Below are positions 27,773 to 35,947 of a stretch of 64,000 nucleotides of DNA, piece by piece. Every line of letters starts with the position of its first letter. Within the stretch, counting starts at the first letter, position 1. Below the pieces are notes generated by a model. That model did no database searches. It was not told the origin of the DNA and saw nothing but the letters and a program-made list of their open reading frames with translations. The position numbers and the translations under genes are program-made. Source of the DNA: Kribbella steppae (lineage in GTDB: Bacteria > Actinomycetota > Actinomycetes > Propionibacteriales > Kribbellaceae); assembly GCF_004342025.1 (NCBI RefSeq), contig NZ_SLWN01000002.1, positions 186,001 to 250,000 on the forward strand, given 5' to 3'.

Positions 27773-29170
27773 ATGAGCACAACTTCTGTCTCGGGGGACG
27801 CCGAACTGATCGCGGGCTTGCCGGCCGGATTCCGGTGGGGTGTCGCGACGTCGGCGTACCAGATCGAGGGCGCGGTCGCTGTCGACGGCCGGACGCCGTC
27901 GATCTGGGACACCTACTGCCGGGTGCCCGGTGCGATCGACAACGGCGACACCGGTGACATCGCCTGCGACCACTACCACCGGATGCCTGCCGATGTTGCC
28001 TTGATCAAGGATCTCGGGCTGGACACGTACCGGTTCTCGGTCGCGTGGCCGCGGGTGCAGCCGCGCGGGAAGGGGCCGGTGAACCCGGCCGGGATCGCGT
28101 TTTACGACCGGCTGGTCGACGAGCTGCTTGTCCACGGCATCGACCCGTGGGTGACGCTGTACCACTGGGATCTGCCCCAGGAGCTGGAGGACACAGGCGG
28201 CTGGCCGGTGCGCGACACGGCGTACCGGTTCGCTGATTACTCGATGCTCGTCTTCGACGCGTTGAGCGATCGCGTCGACACCTGGACCACGCTGAACGAG
28301 CCGTGGTGCTCGGCCATGCTCGGCTACGCGTACGGCGCTCATGCTCCGGGCCGGCGTGAGTACCCGGCGGCGCTGGCGGCTGTGCATCACCTGCTGCTCG
28401 GGCACGGGCTTGCCACGGTCCGGATGCGCGAGGCGGCTCCACGCAAGGTGGACATCGGCATCACGCTCAACGTCGCAACGGCGTACCCGGCAAGTTCCTC
28501 GGAGCCTGACGTCGAGGCGGCCCGGCATGCGGACGGCATGGGCCGGCGGATCTATCTCGACCCGCTCGTGCACGGTCACTATCCCGCCGACGTGGTCGCC
28601 GACCTCGCCGCCGAGGGAGTCGAGCTGCCCGTCGAGGACGGTGACCTCGAGCTGATCTCCGCGCCGATCGACGTACTCGGGGTGAACTACTACTTCAGCC
28701 AGAAGTTCACCGGATACGCCGAGGACGGCCGGACCGTGGACGACGCCGGCCAGCCGATCAGCCGGACGATCCCGTTGGACAAGCCGCGCACCGCGATGGA
28801 CTGGGAGATCGTCCCCGAAGGTTTCACCGACCTCCTGGTGAGCATCGCCCGCGACTACCCAGGTCTGCCGATGGTGATCACCGAGAACGGCTCTGCCTTC
28901 GAAGACCACGCCGACGCTTCCGGCTTCGTCGCCGACACCGACCGCACCGCCTACTTCACCTCCCACCTGGCAGCCGTCGCCGAGGCAATCCGCCAAGGCG
29001 CCGACATCCGCGGCTACCTGGCCTGGTCCCTGATGGACAACTTCGAATGGGCCTACGGCTACGCCAAACGCTTTGGCATCATCCGGGTCGACTACGAAAC
29101 CCAAGCCCGCACCCCCAAGCAAAGCGCCCTGTACCTGAAGGACCTCGCCCAGAGGCACCGCGGGCAGTAG
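27773..29170 (+). CDS. GH1 beta-glucosidase
   Basis: A 465-residue cytoplasmic GH1 enzyme without signal peptide. It has FRWGVATSAYQIEGAV near the N-terminus, the acid/base Glu176 in TLNEPW, the nucleophile Glu371 in VITENGS and the aglycone-side SLMDNFEWAYGY motif. It should split cellobiose, gentiobiose, laminaribiose or other beta-glucosides after uptake by the adjacent importer. It is 29 nt downstream of the last transporter gene and probably the last gene of the lacI-led operon. A long hairpin follows. Confidence 0.95.
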   Translation: MSTTSVSGDAELIAGLPAGFRWGVATSAYQIEGAVAVDGRTPSIWDTYCRVPGAIDNGDTGDIACDHYHRMPADVALIKDLGLDTYRFSVAWPRVQPRGKGPVNPAGIAFYDRLVDELLVHGIDPWVTLYHWDLPQELEDTGGWPVRDTAYRFADYSMLVFDALSDRVDTWTTLNEPWCSAMLGYAYGAHAPGRREYPAALAAVHHLLLGHGLATVRMREAAPRKVDIGITLNVATAYPASSSEPDVEAARHADGMGRRIYLDPLVHGHYPADVVADLAAEGVELPVEDGDLELISAPIDVLGVNYYFSQKFTGYAEDGRTVDDAGQPISRTIPLDKPRTAMDWEIVPEGFTDLLVSIARDYPGLPMVITENGSAFEDHADASGFVADTDRTAYFTSHLAAVAEAIRQGADIRGYLAWSLMDNFEWAYGYAKRFGIIRVDYETQARTPKQSALYLKDLAQRHRGQ

Positions 29171-29180
29171 ACCCGAACCC

Positions 29181-29256
29181 CCAGGCCATCACATCCGGCG
29201 CATCCGTCCATCGCCCAGCGGCGCAACTCCCGCGACGGACAGATGTAATGGCCTGG
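29181..29256 (+). terminator. long hairpin downstream of GH1
   Basis: CCAGGCCATCACATC (29181-29195) is complementary to GATGTAATGGCCTGG (29242-29256) with one mismatch-like position, and weaker pairing continues inward. It sits just after the GH1 stop and before the oppositely oriented azlD gene. Confidence 0.65.
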
Positions 29257-29340
29257 CGGTCCGGGCCTGCCCACATCCTCCTCGACAACTCCACCCACAG
29301 CCGGGCCTCGCCAACTTCGACGAAGCCCTGACCGACCTGT

Positions 29341-29649
29341 TCACAGTGTCAGGATGAGCACTGTCCCGACGCCGAGGGCGCAGGCGATCGAGATGTTCCG
29401 GGTGCGATAGGCCACGAGGCCGATCGCGACTCCAGCTCCCAGCAGTACGACGGCATCGACCGGCTCGGCGTCACGAACCAGCGCGATGAGCTCGACGGCC
29501 ACGATGGCCGCGAGCACTGCCGGCGCGAGGTACTCGAGGTCGTTCTGCAGCCGGGCCGGCAGGCGCTCCGCCGGTAGCAGGGTGATGAACGCGATCCGGA
29601 ACACCCAGCTGACCGCTCCGAGCACCAGCATCGACACCAGCGCGATCAT
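29341..29649 (-). CDS. azlD: AzlD family transport protein
   Basis: A 102-residue hydrophobic protein (MIALVSMLVLGAVSWVFRI..., several short helices; LLPAERLPARLQNDLEYLAPAVLAA is the AzlD pattern). AzlD is the small subunit that acts with AzlC in export of branched-chain amino acids. The ATG overlaps the azlC stop (ATGA), so the two are translated together. The larger frame that runs upstream into azlC is a shadow. Confidence 0.9.
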   Translation of the reverse strand: MIALVSMLVLGAVSWVFRIAFITLLPAERLPARLQNDLEYLAPAVLAAIVAVELIALVRDAEPVDAVVLLGAGVAIGLVAYRTRNISIACALGVGTVLILTL

Positions 29650-30329
29650 CGCCGTGCCGCCGATCCGGCCATCAGGCCCGCGATCGCTCCACCCACGATG
29701 CCGAGCTCCGGTCGAACGAGACCGACCACAGCGGCCACGAGTCCCCCGGCGACCGCGGCCGCGACGGCCGGACGATTCGTCAGCCGTGGCGCGAGCATGC
29801 CCACGAACATGGCGGTGCCGACGAAGACAAGGTGCGGCAGGTCCGGTAGAGCAGGACCGGCGACCATGCCAGCGGCGACCGACGTCGACCAGACCACGAG
29901 GACGAAGAACCCGAGGCAGCCCCAGTACCGCCGGAACGTTCGTGGGTCGAGATCCGGCCGGGCGTTCGACAGCAGGTACGTCTGGTCGATGAGGAAGTGC
30001 GGCGCCAGCCAGCGGAACCACGCCGGCTGACCGCTGAACCGCGGCGCCAAGGACGCGCTGTACAAGAGCAGGCGCGAGTTCACGATGGCGGCCGACGCGA
30101 CAACGACGGCGAGCCCCGCGCCCTGATCGACCAGCGTGACCGCGGTGAGTTGCGCACTACCGGCGTACACGACAGGCGCGCCGACCAGTCCGGGCAACGC
30201 GCCGAAGCCGAGCACGGACATCGTGACGCCGAGTGTCACGCCGAACGCGACCAAACCGAGCGCGATCGAGACGGTGTCGCGCCGCGCGAGTACAGCCGGC
30301 GGCGCCGCTTTGTCGAGTACAGACGTCAT
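29646..30329 (-). CDS. azlC: AzlC family branched-chain amino acid exporter subunit
   Basis: A 227-residue integral membrane protein. GVTLGVTMSVLGFGALPGLVGAPVVYAGSAQL and the following SRLLLYSASLAP segment with FLIDQTY are the AzlC signature. With AzlD it exports leucine/isoleucine/valine or analogues. The start is placed at MTSVLDKAAPPAV (30329); the 36 upstream residues have no support. It is divergent from the flavoprotein gene, with about 170 bp between them. Confidence 0.9.
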   Translation of the reverse strand: MTSVLDKAAPPAVLARRDTVSIALGLVAFGVTLGVTMSVLGFGALPGLVGAPVVYAGSAQLTAVTLVDQGAGLAVVVASAAIVNSRLLLYSASLAPRFSGQPAWFRWLAPHFLIDQTYLLSNARPDLDPRTFRRYWGCLGFFVLVVWSTSVAAGMVAGPALPDLPHLVFVGTAMFVGMLAPRLTNRPAVAAAVAGGLVAAVVGLVRPELGIVGGAIAGLMAGSAARR

Positions 30330-30498
30330 GACCCCAACGGTCGGTCCGCTTTCGCCCACGGGCTTGGCGGCCGGGCGGTGGAAATGTGGAGGAATCGTGG
30401 AGACCGGTCCTCCAACCAGCCTCCACCTCGCCGCCAAGGTTCACGCGGCGAGCCGTCGCAGAGTCGTCCCATCGACGACTTGAGTTTGGGGGCGGATC

Positions 30499-31668
30499 AT
30501 GTACGACGTTGTCGTGGTCGGGGCGCGGTGTGCCGGGGCCGCCACCGCGATGTTGCTGGCGAGGATGGGCCACGACGTCGTGATGGTGGACAAGGCGCGA
30601 CTGCCGAGCGACACCCTGTCGACGCACGGGCTCGTTCGCGGCGGTGTGGTCCAGCTGTCCCGCTGGGGGCTGCTCGATCGCGTCCTCGCGAGCGGCGCGC
30701 CGGCGGTCACGCAGGTGATGTTTGACCGCGAAGGCGAGACGAAGGTACGGCGGATCAAGCCGCGTGCCGGCGTGGACATGCTGGTCGCGCCACGTCGCCA
30801 GGTGCTCGACAGCCTGCTCGCCGATGCCGCGGTGGAGTCGGGTGCGGAGCTCCGGACCGGCGTGACCGCGACCGATCTGCTGCGATCGGACAACGGACGG
30901 GTCGTCGGCGTCATCGGCCGTTCCGCGAGCGGCGTCGTCGAGCTCCCCGCCCGCATCGTCGTCGGCGCGGACGGTCGCCGGTCGCGGATGGCCGAACACT
31001 TCGGCGCCGAGACGCTGGAGCAGTTCACCTCGCCGTGCGCGGCCTTCTACACCTATGTGACCGGTCTCGCCCCCGACACCTACGAGTTCCACCTCGCGCC
31101 GGATACGTTCGCCGGTGTCTTCCCGACGCATGGCGATCAGGCGTGTGTCTGGCTGATCCGGCCAACCTCGCTCCTGGAGCCGATCCGTACGGCGGGCGCC
31201 CGACGCACGGACGCATTCGTCGATCAGCTCGAACTGCTCGTGCCCAACCTCGGCCACCGAGTCCGGACCGACCGCATCACCGCACAGCTGCGCGGGGCCG
31301 CCGAGCTGCCGAACTTCCGTCGTCAGTCCCACGGCCCGGGGTGGGCGCTCGTCGGCGACGCCGGGCAGCACCGAGATCCGATCACCGGGCATGGCATCAC
31401 CGATGCGTTCCGCGATGCGGAACTGCTGGCGACCGCGATCGACCACAGCCTCCGCGATCCGACGGTCGAGCCCGCCGCGATGTCGTCGTACCAGGAGATC
31501 CGGGACGCGATGGCGGGCGAGGTTTTCGACCTGACCTGCGCGTTGACCGGCTTCCCACCACCCGACCGCTTCGTCGAGCTGCAGATCCGGCTCGGCGAGG
31601 CACTCGAACAGGAGGCCGACCAGCTGGCCTCGTTTCCCGGCCGCGAGGCCATCAGCTCAGCCGCCTGA
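30499..31668 (+). CDS. FAD-dependent monooxygenase/reductase
   Basis: A 389-residue flavoprotein of the PHBH/geranylgeranyl-reductase superfamily. The N-terminal Rossmann motif is VVVVGARCAGAATAMLLARMG, with DG-type motif IVVGADGRRSRMAEHFG and the second FAD motif LVGDAGQHRDPITGHGITDAF. The start has GGGGGCGG upstream. It lies 19 nt before the OsmC gene and is probably co-transcribed. No NAD(P)H motif is obvious beyond the fold, and the substrate is unknown. Confidence 0.88.
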   Translation: MYDVVVVGARCAGAATAMLLARMGHDVVMVDKARLPSDTLSTHGLVRGGVVQLSRWGLLDRVLASGAPAVTQVMFDREGETKVRRIKPRAGVDMLVAPRRQVLDSLLADAAVESGAELRTGVTATDLLRSDNGRVVGVIGRSASGVVELPARIVVGADGRRSRMAEHFGAETLEQFTSPCAAFYTYVTGLAPDTYEFHLAPDTFAGVFPTHGDQACVWLIRPTSLLEPIRTAGARRTDAFVDQLELLVPNLGHRVRTDRITAQLRGAAELPNFRRQSHGPGWALVGDAGQHRDPITGHGITDAFRDAELLATAIDHSLRDPTVEPAAMSSYQEIRDAMAGEVFDLTCALTGFPPPDRFVELQIRLGEALEQEADQLASFPGREAISSAA

Positions 31669-31687
31669 TCTTGAAAGGAACCGCACC

Positions 31688-32257
31688 ATGACCACCACCG
31701 CAACGCACAGCGGCCGCAACGGCGTCGACACCGCCACGCTCTTCGCCACGCTGGACGCCGTCAAGGCCCAGCCCGAGATCGCCCGCTTCCAGTTCCGCGC
31801 CACCAACCGGTGGATCAGCGGCACTCACAATCGCGGCACGATCAACGGGTTCTACGGCGCCGGGCAGGAACAGAGGCGTCCGGCGGACTTCGAGTTCGAC
31901 GCCGACCACCCGCCGGTACTCGTCGGCAACGACAACGGCCCGACCCCGGCCGAGCACCTCCTGCACGCACTGGCCGCCTGCCTCACCAGCGGTCTGGCGA
32001 ACATCGCCGCCGCCCGCGGCATCGACCTCGAGGAGGTCACCTCGACGGTCGAGGGCGACATCAACCTGCTCGGCATCCTTGGGCTGGACCCCGAGGTGCG
32101 CAACGGGTACGAGGCCATCCGCGTCGTGTTCCACGTCAAGGGCGATGCGGAAGCCGCGAAGCTGGCGGCACTGGTCGAGCAGTCGAGCAAGCGCTCGGCC
32201 GTGTACGACGTCATCACCCACGGCGTCCCGGTGTCGATCGACGTCGCGACCGCCTGA
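31688..32257 (+). CDS. OsmC family peroxide-reducing protein
   Basis: A 189-residue OsmC-like protein. LLHALAACLTSGLANIAAARG contains the conserved peroxidatic Cys in the family helix, while the second, resolving Cys position is occupied by Ser in VEQSSKRSAVYDVI. Members reduce organic peroxides or bind thiols. The missing second cysteine suggests a one-cysteine mechanism or another role. A GAAAGGAA Shine-Dalgarno sequence precedes the ATG. The flavoprotein gene upstream is a possible functional partner. Confidence 0.88.
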   Translation: MTTTATHSGRNGVDTATLFATLDAVKAQPEIARFQFRATNRWISGTHNRGTINGFYGAGQEQRRPADFEFDADHPPVLVGNDNGPTPAEHLLHALAACLTSGLANIAAARGIDLEEVTSTVEGDINLLGILGLDPEVRNGYEAIRVVFHVKGDAEAAKLAALVEQSSKRSAVYDVITHGVPVSIDVATA

Positions 32258-32268
32258 TCACTGCCCAC

Positions 32269-32294
32269 CGGCCGGCCCTTGCTCGGGCCGGCCG
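32269..32294. terminator. bidirectional hairpin terminator
   Basis: CGGCCGGCCC and GGGCCGGCCG form a perfect 10-bp stem around TTGCTC, between the OsmC stop and the directly adjacent stop of the convergent winged-helix/hydrolase gene. Confidence 0.85.
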
Positions 32295-33839
32295 TCAGTG
32301 CGCGGCGACCGCCCGGAACACCGGTTCACCCCCGTCGACCTGCTCGATCACGACACCCGAACCGGCCAGCAAGTCACGCACGCCGGGAGTGATCCACAGC
32401 GATCCGGGTGCGGCCTGGTCGGCGAGTGCGATGGCGGCATGGACGCCGTACGCGTCGAGCTCGGTCTCGTCACGCGGGACCTCGGCGATCGCGACGCCGA
32501 GCTTGTCGTCGCCATGCAACTGCGCGAGTCCGGCCCGCACCGCAGTGGCGGGACCGTCGAAGAGCACCACCGTCCGGCCACCCGGGCCTGAGCATTGGCG
32601 CCCACCCGCCGCGGCCAGACTCGATGCCAGGTCACCCGCGCCCGGTCCGGCCGGCGCGGTCACGGCCGCCAATGCCAGTGGACGGGCCGCCTGACTCGGC
32701 AGCTCCCGCAAGAACCGCTCGATCGGGTCGAGGATCTGGTCCGGGTTCCCCGAGACGAAGTGATCGGCGCCCTCGAGCAGTTCCAGCCGCGCACCCGGAA
32801 TGCGCTCGGCGATGAAGTGGGCTCCCCCGACATCGATGAGCCCGTCATCGACCCGATGGAGCACCAGCGTCGGGACCCGCACCGCGGGCAACGCGTCCCG
32901 CACGTCCACGAGCGAGTTCATCACCAGCAGCGCCCGCACGGTGGAAGGTGTCGCGGACGCTCGCATGCGCTGTGCCCACCACCGCTGCATCGGTACGTCG
33001 GCCGACGGGCAGCGCAACCGCATGTCCTCCTCCCAGTCCCACCGGTTCACCAGCCGATCGGTGTAGTCCTTCCAGACTTCCTGGGTCTGCGCCCATGGAT
33101 AGTCCTTCGACCAGACCCGCTTGGCGTAACTGCCGTACAGGACCAGCCCCGCGACCCGCTCGGGATGTGTGGCCGCACAGAGGATCGCCATCGGCCCACC
33201 CTCGGAGTACCCGACGAGGACCGCCCGGCGCGATCCGACCGCGTCCATGACGGCGAGCACGTCATGCATCCGCGTCTCGAGATCCGGCAGACCGGACGGG
33301 CGGTCCGACATCCCGGTACCACGTTTGTCGAACCGGATGAGCCGGCCGTACGACCCGAGCCGGTGCAGGAAGTGGGCGTGCCGGGGATCGGCCCAGTCCA
33401 GCTCCAGGTGCGACACGAACCCGGAGATCAGCACGATGTCGAGCTCACCGCCGCCGGTCACCTGATACGCGATATGGAGACCGTCGCTGACGGTGTAGCG
33501 GATCGGCTCGGGCGCCCGCAGCTCGGACCGCGCCTCGACCGGCGCCACGAAACGATAGCCCCGGCCGTGCAGCGTCCGGATCATCCGCTGACTGTGGCCG
33601 TCGTCCCCGAGCGCTCGTCGTACCTGCTTGATCCGGCTCGTCACCGCCGTCTCGCTGACGAACCGCCCGCCCCAGACCCCGTCCATCAGTTCCTCTTTCG
33701 CAACCACCCGGTCACGGTGCGAAACGAGATAGGCCAGAACATCGAACGCTTGCGGCTCCAACGGCACCGGCACCCCCGCCCGGCGAACCTCGAACAACAC
33801 CGGGTCGAACTCCAGATCCCCATCGAACGCGAGCACCAC
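32295..33839 (-). CDS. winged-helix regulator fused to alpha/beta hydrolase and cyclase-like tail
   Basis: A 514-residue three-part protein. Residues about 1-100 form an OmpR/PhoB-type DNA-binding domain (LEPQAFDVLAYLVSHRDRVV, then TVTSRIKQVRRALGDD and TLHGRGYRFVAPV). Residues about 115-385 form an alpha/beta hydrolase with the nucleophile elbow GYSEGGP, RFDKRGTGMSD and ADHF for the His. The last ~110 residues end AAPGSLWITPGVRDLLAGSGV, which resembles the closing strand region of class III cyclase domains but lacks catalytic motifs. It may be a transcription factor whose hydrolase domain senses or cleaves a ligand. A GTG start is used. Confidence 0.85.
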   Translation of the reverse strand: MVLAFDGDLEFDPVLFEVRRAGVPVPLEPQAFDVLAYLVSHRDRVVAKEELMDGVWGGRFVSETAVTSRIKQVRRALGDDGHSQRMIRTLHGRGYRFVAPVEARSELRAPEPIRYTVSDGLHIAYQVTGGGELDIVLISGFVSHLELDWADPRHAHFLHRLGSYGRLIRFDKRGTGMSDRPSGLPDLETRMHDVLAVMDAVGSRRAVLVGYSEGGPMAILCAATHPERVAGLVLYGSYAKRVWSKDYPWAQTQEVWKDYTDRLVNRWDWEEDMRLRCPSADVPMQRWWAQRMRASATPSTVRALLVMNSLVDVRDALPAVRVPTLVLHRVDDGLIDVGGAHFIAERIPGARLELLEGADHFVSGNPDQILDPIERFLRELPSQAARPLALAAVTAPAGPGAGDLASSLAAAGGRQCSGPGGRTVVLFDGPATAVRAGLAQLHGDDKLGVAIAEVPRDETELDAYGVHAAIALADQAAPGSLWITPGVRDLLAGSGVVIEQVDGGEPVFRAVAAH

Positions 33840-33860
33840 AGCACGACCATGACACCGGAG

Positions 33861-33905
33861 CGCCCGTCAGACCAGACAGTCGTCGACTGTTTCGTCCGAC
33901 GGGCG
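33861..33905 (-). terminator. long hairpin after the nucleotidase gene
   Basis: Outer arms CGCCCGTC (33861-33868) and GACGGGCG (33898-33905) enclose partial pairing and an inner ACAGTCG-T-CGACTGT dyad. It lies 12 nt beyond the stop of the minus-strand nucleotidase gene. Confidence 0.68.
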
Positions 33906-33917
33906 CGCGCCGGACGC

Positions 33918-35720
33918 TTAGCCCTTCTGGGTCACCCGCGTCAGAGGTGCCGGGGTCAGGGTCTTGTGGGTCCTGAGGTAGGCGGCGAAGGTCTCGTGGT
34001 CGGTGTTGTTGCGGACGGGGTTGGTGTAGCTCTTGAAGGCGGAGTAACCGTCCGCACCGATCACGGTGTAGGCCAGCGCGGCGATCCGGTAGGTCTTGGC
34101 CGGGTCCAGTGCCGCGCCGTCGATCTTCACGTCGGCCGGGTCAACCTTCTGACCAACCGGCTTGGCGGCGTCGAAGGAGTAGGCGACATTGCCCGACACC
34201 GCCAGCGGGGCGAACTTCACCGTGCCGTCGGCCTGCGTCTGCCACTGCTGCTCGAGTACGGCGTCCAACTGCGCACCGGTGAGGCTGACAGTCAGCACCG
34301 GGTTGCCGTAGCCGTACGCATCCCACGACTCACCAAGCAGCACCCGGCCGTCCGCGTCACCCGGCTTGTTGCTGTTGGCAACCAGGAGGTCACCACGCAA
34401 CGCCGTCGACCCGGTCGCCGGCTTGGCGGCGATGATGCCGAGGTCGGCGGGCCCGTTCTGGCGAGCGGTCCACAGGTGTACGTCGGCCGCGAGATCGGCC
34501 AAGGTGCTTTCTCCTACGGCGTTCGCCGTACGAGTGAAGTCGCCGGTGATGGTCGCGACGGGCTCGGCGTACTTGCGTTCGCCGGCGGTGGTCCAGTAGT
34601 CGACGATGCTCTGGATCTTCGGATCGGGTGTGACGTCGCGGGTGACCGCGTGGTTGGTCGACGTGGTCTGATCCCGCAAGACCTCACCGGTCCGGGGGTC
34701 GAGCTGGACGTTGATCTCGTTGATCAGGCGGCCGTGGTTCGCCGCCTCGACGACCGGGCGCGGGTTGCCGGCCGGGTCCGGGATGCTGCAGTTGAAGGCT
34801 GCGTGCCAGTGACCGGTGACGATCGCGTCGATCTGCGGAGTCACCTGACGGGCCAGGTCGATCGCCGGACCGCTCGGGTTGACGCAGTTGTCGTACGTCG
34901 CCGAGCCGTCCGTACCGCCGTCGTGCATGTTGAGCACGATCGCCTTCACGCCACGCCTGGTCAGCTCGGCCGCGGCGGCGTTGGCCGATGCGACCGGGTC
35001 GAGCGCCTTGAGGTCGGGCTGGAACGAGGTGGAGCCGACGGGAGTGTCAGGGACGGTCAGACCGATGAAGCCGATCGGGTACGCGCGGCCATTGTCCTGG
35101 ACCCAGCGGATCGTGTACGGCGCCACGATCGTGCGGCCCTTGGAGTCGACGATGTTGGCCGACTGGAAGGTGAAGTCGGCACCGTGGAAGCGGCGGCCGG
35201 TCGAGTCGGTGAAGCAGCTGTCCACACCGATCGTGCCGAAGCACGTGCCGCGGGCCATGTGGTCGACCAGGAAGCTCTTCGACACGTCCAGCTCGTGGTT
35301 GCCGACGCTGGAGAACTCGACGCCGAGCGCGTTCATCACCTCGATCGTCGGCTCGTCCGCGTGGGCGTCGACCTCGAACGGCCAGCCGGAGAAGCTGTCG
35401 CCGTCGGCGAAGAAGATCGAGTTCTGCTTCCCGGCCCGGATGGTGTTCAGATGCGTGGCCAGGTACGCCGCTCCGCCGACGACCTGAGCTTTGCCGTCAG
35501 GACCGGTGATGGTGCCGCCGTCCGCGGTGGACGGCGGGCGCAGATAACCGTGGAAATCGGTCATCGAGACCAGTTGCACCGGTACGGAGGTGGCAGCGGG
35601 ATCCGGTACCGATGTGGTAACGGCCTCGGCGGCGGAGGCCGGCGCCGCGGGGGCCAGGCCGGCGGTCAGGATCGCCGCAAGAGCGGTAGCGATCGCGCGG
35701 GAGGGGCGGTCTCTGCGCAC
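33918..35720 (-). CDS. secreted 5'-nucleotidase/metallophosphoesterase (UshA-like)
   Basis: A 600-residue precursor with a signal peptide (MRRDRPSRAIATALAAILTAG..., cleavage near ASA). The N-terminal metallophosphatase domain has metal-binding motifs MTDFHGYL, DGDSFSG, GNHELD, NMHDGG and TGHWHAAF. The C-terminal 5'-nucleotidase domain follows, with GDLLVANSNKPG and GYGNPVLTVSLTG. It should release phosphate and nucleosides from extracellular nucleotides or cyclic dinucleotides. The GTG at 35720 has GAGGAG about 6 nt upstream, so it is chosen over 35750. Confidence 0.92.
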   Translation of the reverse strand: MRRDRPSRAIATALAAILTAGLAPAAPASAAEAVTTSVPDPAATSVPVQLVSMTDFHGYLRPPSTADGGTITGPDGKAQVVGGAAYLATHLNTIRAGKQNSIFFADGDSFSGWPFEVDAHADEPTIEVMNALGVEFSSVGNHELDVSKSFLVDHMARGTCFGTIGVDSCFTDSTGRRFHGADFTFQSANIVDSKGRTIVAPYTIRWVQDNGRAYPIGFIGLTVPDTPVGSTSFQPDLKALDPVASANAAAAELTRRGVKAIVLNMHDGGTDGSATYDNCVNPSGPAIDLARQVTPQIDAIVTGHWHAAFNCSIPDPAGNPRPVVEAANHGRLINEINVQLDPRTGEVLRDQTTSTNHAVTRDVTPDPKIQSIVDYWTTAGERKYAEPVATITGDFTRTANAVGESTLADLAADVHLWTARQNGPADLGIIAAKPATGSTALRGDLLVANSNKPGDADGRVLLGESWDAYGYGNPVLTVSLTGAQLDAVLEQQWQTQADGTVKFAPLAVSGNVAYSFDAAKPVGQKVDPADVKIDGAALDPAKTYRIAALAYTVIGADGYSAFKSYTNPVRNNTDHETFAAYLRTHKTLTPAPLTRVTQKG

Positions 35721-35947
35721 AATTGTCTCCTCAACTGTCTGTGCAAGCACTTTCCGACAGAATGAGACTGCCTTACGATGAACGCGAAGTCACCACCAAA
35801 CGGCGAGTCGTCGAATCCGGAAAGAATCTGACCGCCCCGGTCCTGAGACACCCCGCTGACGCCGCGCCCGGCATCTGATCAAATACCAACGTGGTGGCCG
35901 GTGGTCCCGCGAAGCCTCCGGCCACCACCCCGCCCGACTGGAGCCTG

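Noticed and set aside
32595..35765. A 1056-residue plus-strand open frame
   Set aside because: It is antisense to the hydrolase fusion and nucleotidase genes, is rich in Arg/Asp/Gly from GC bias and has no family features.
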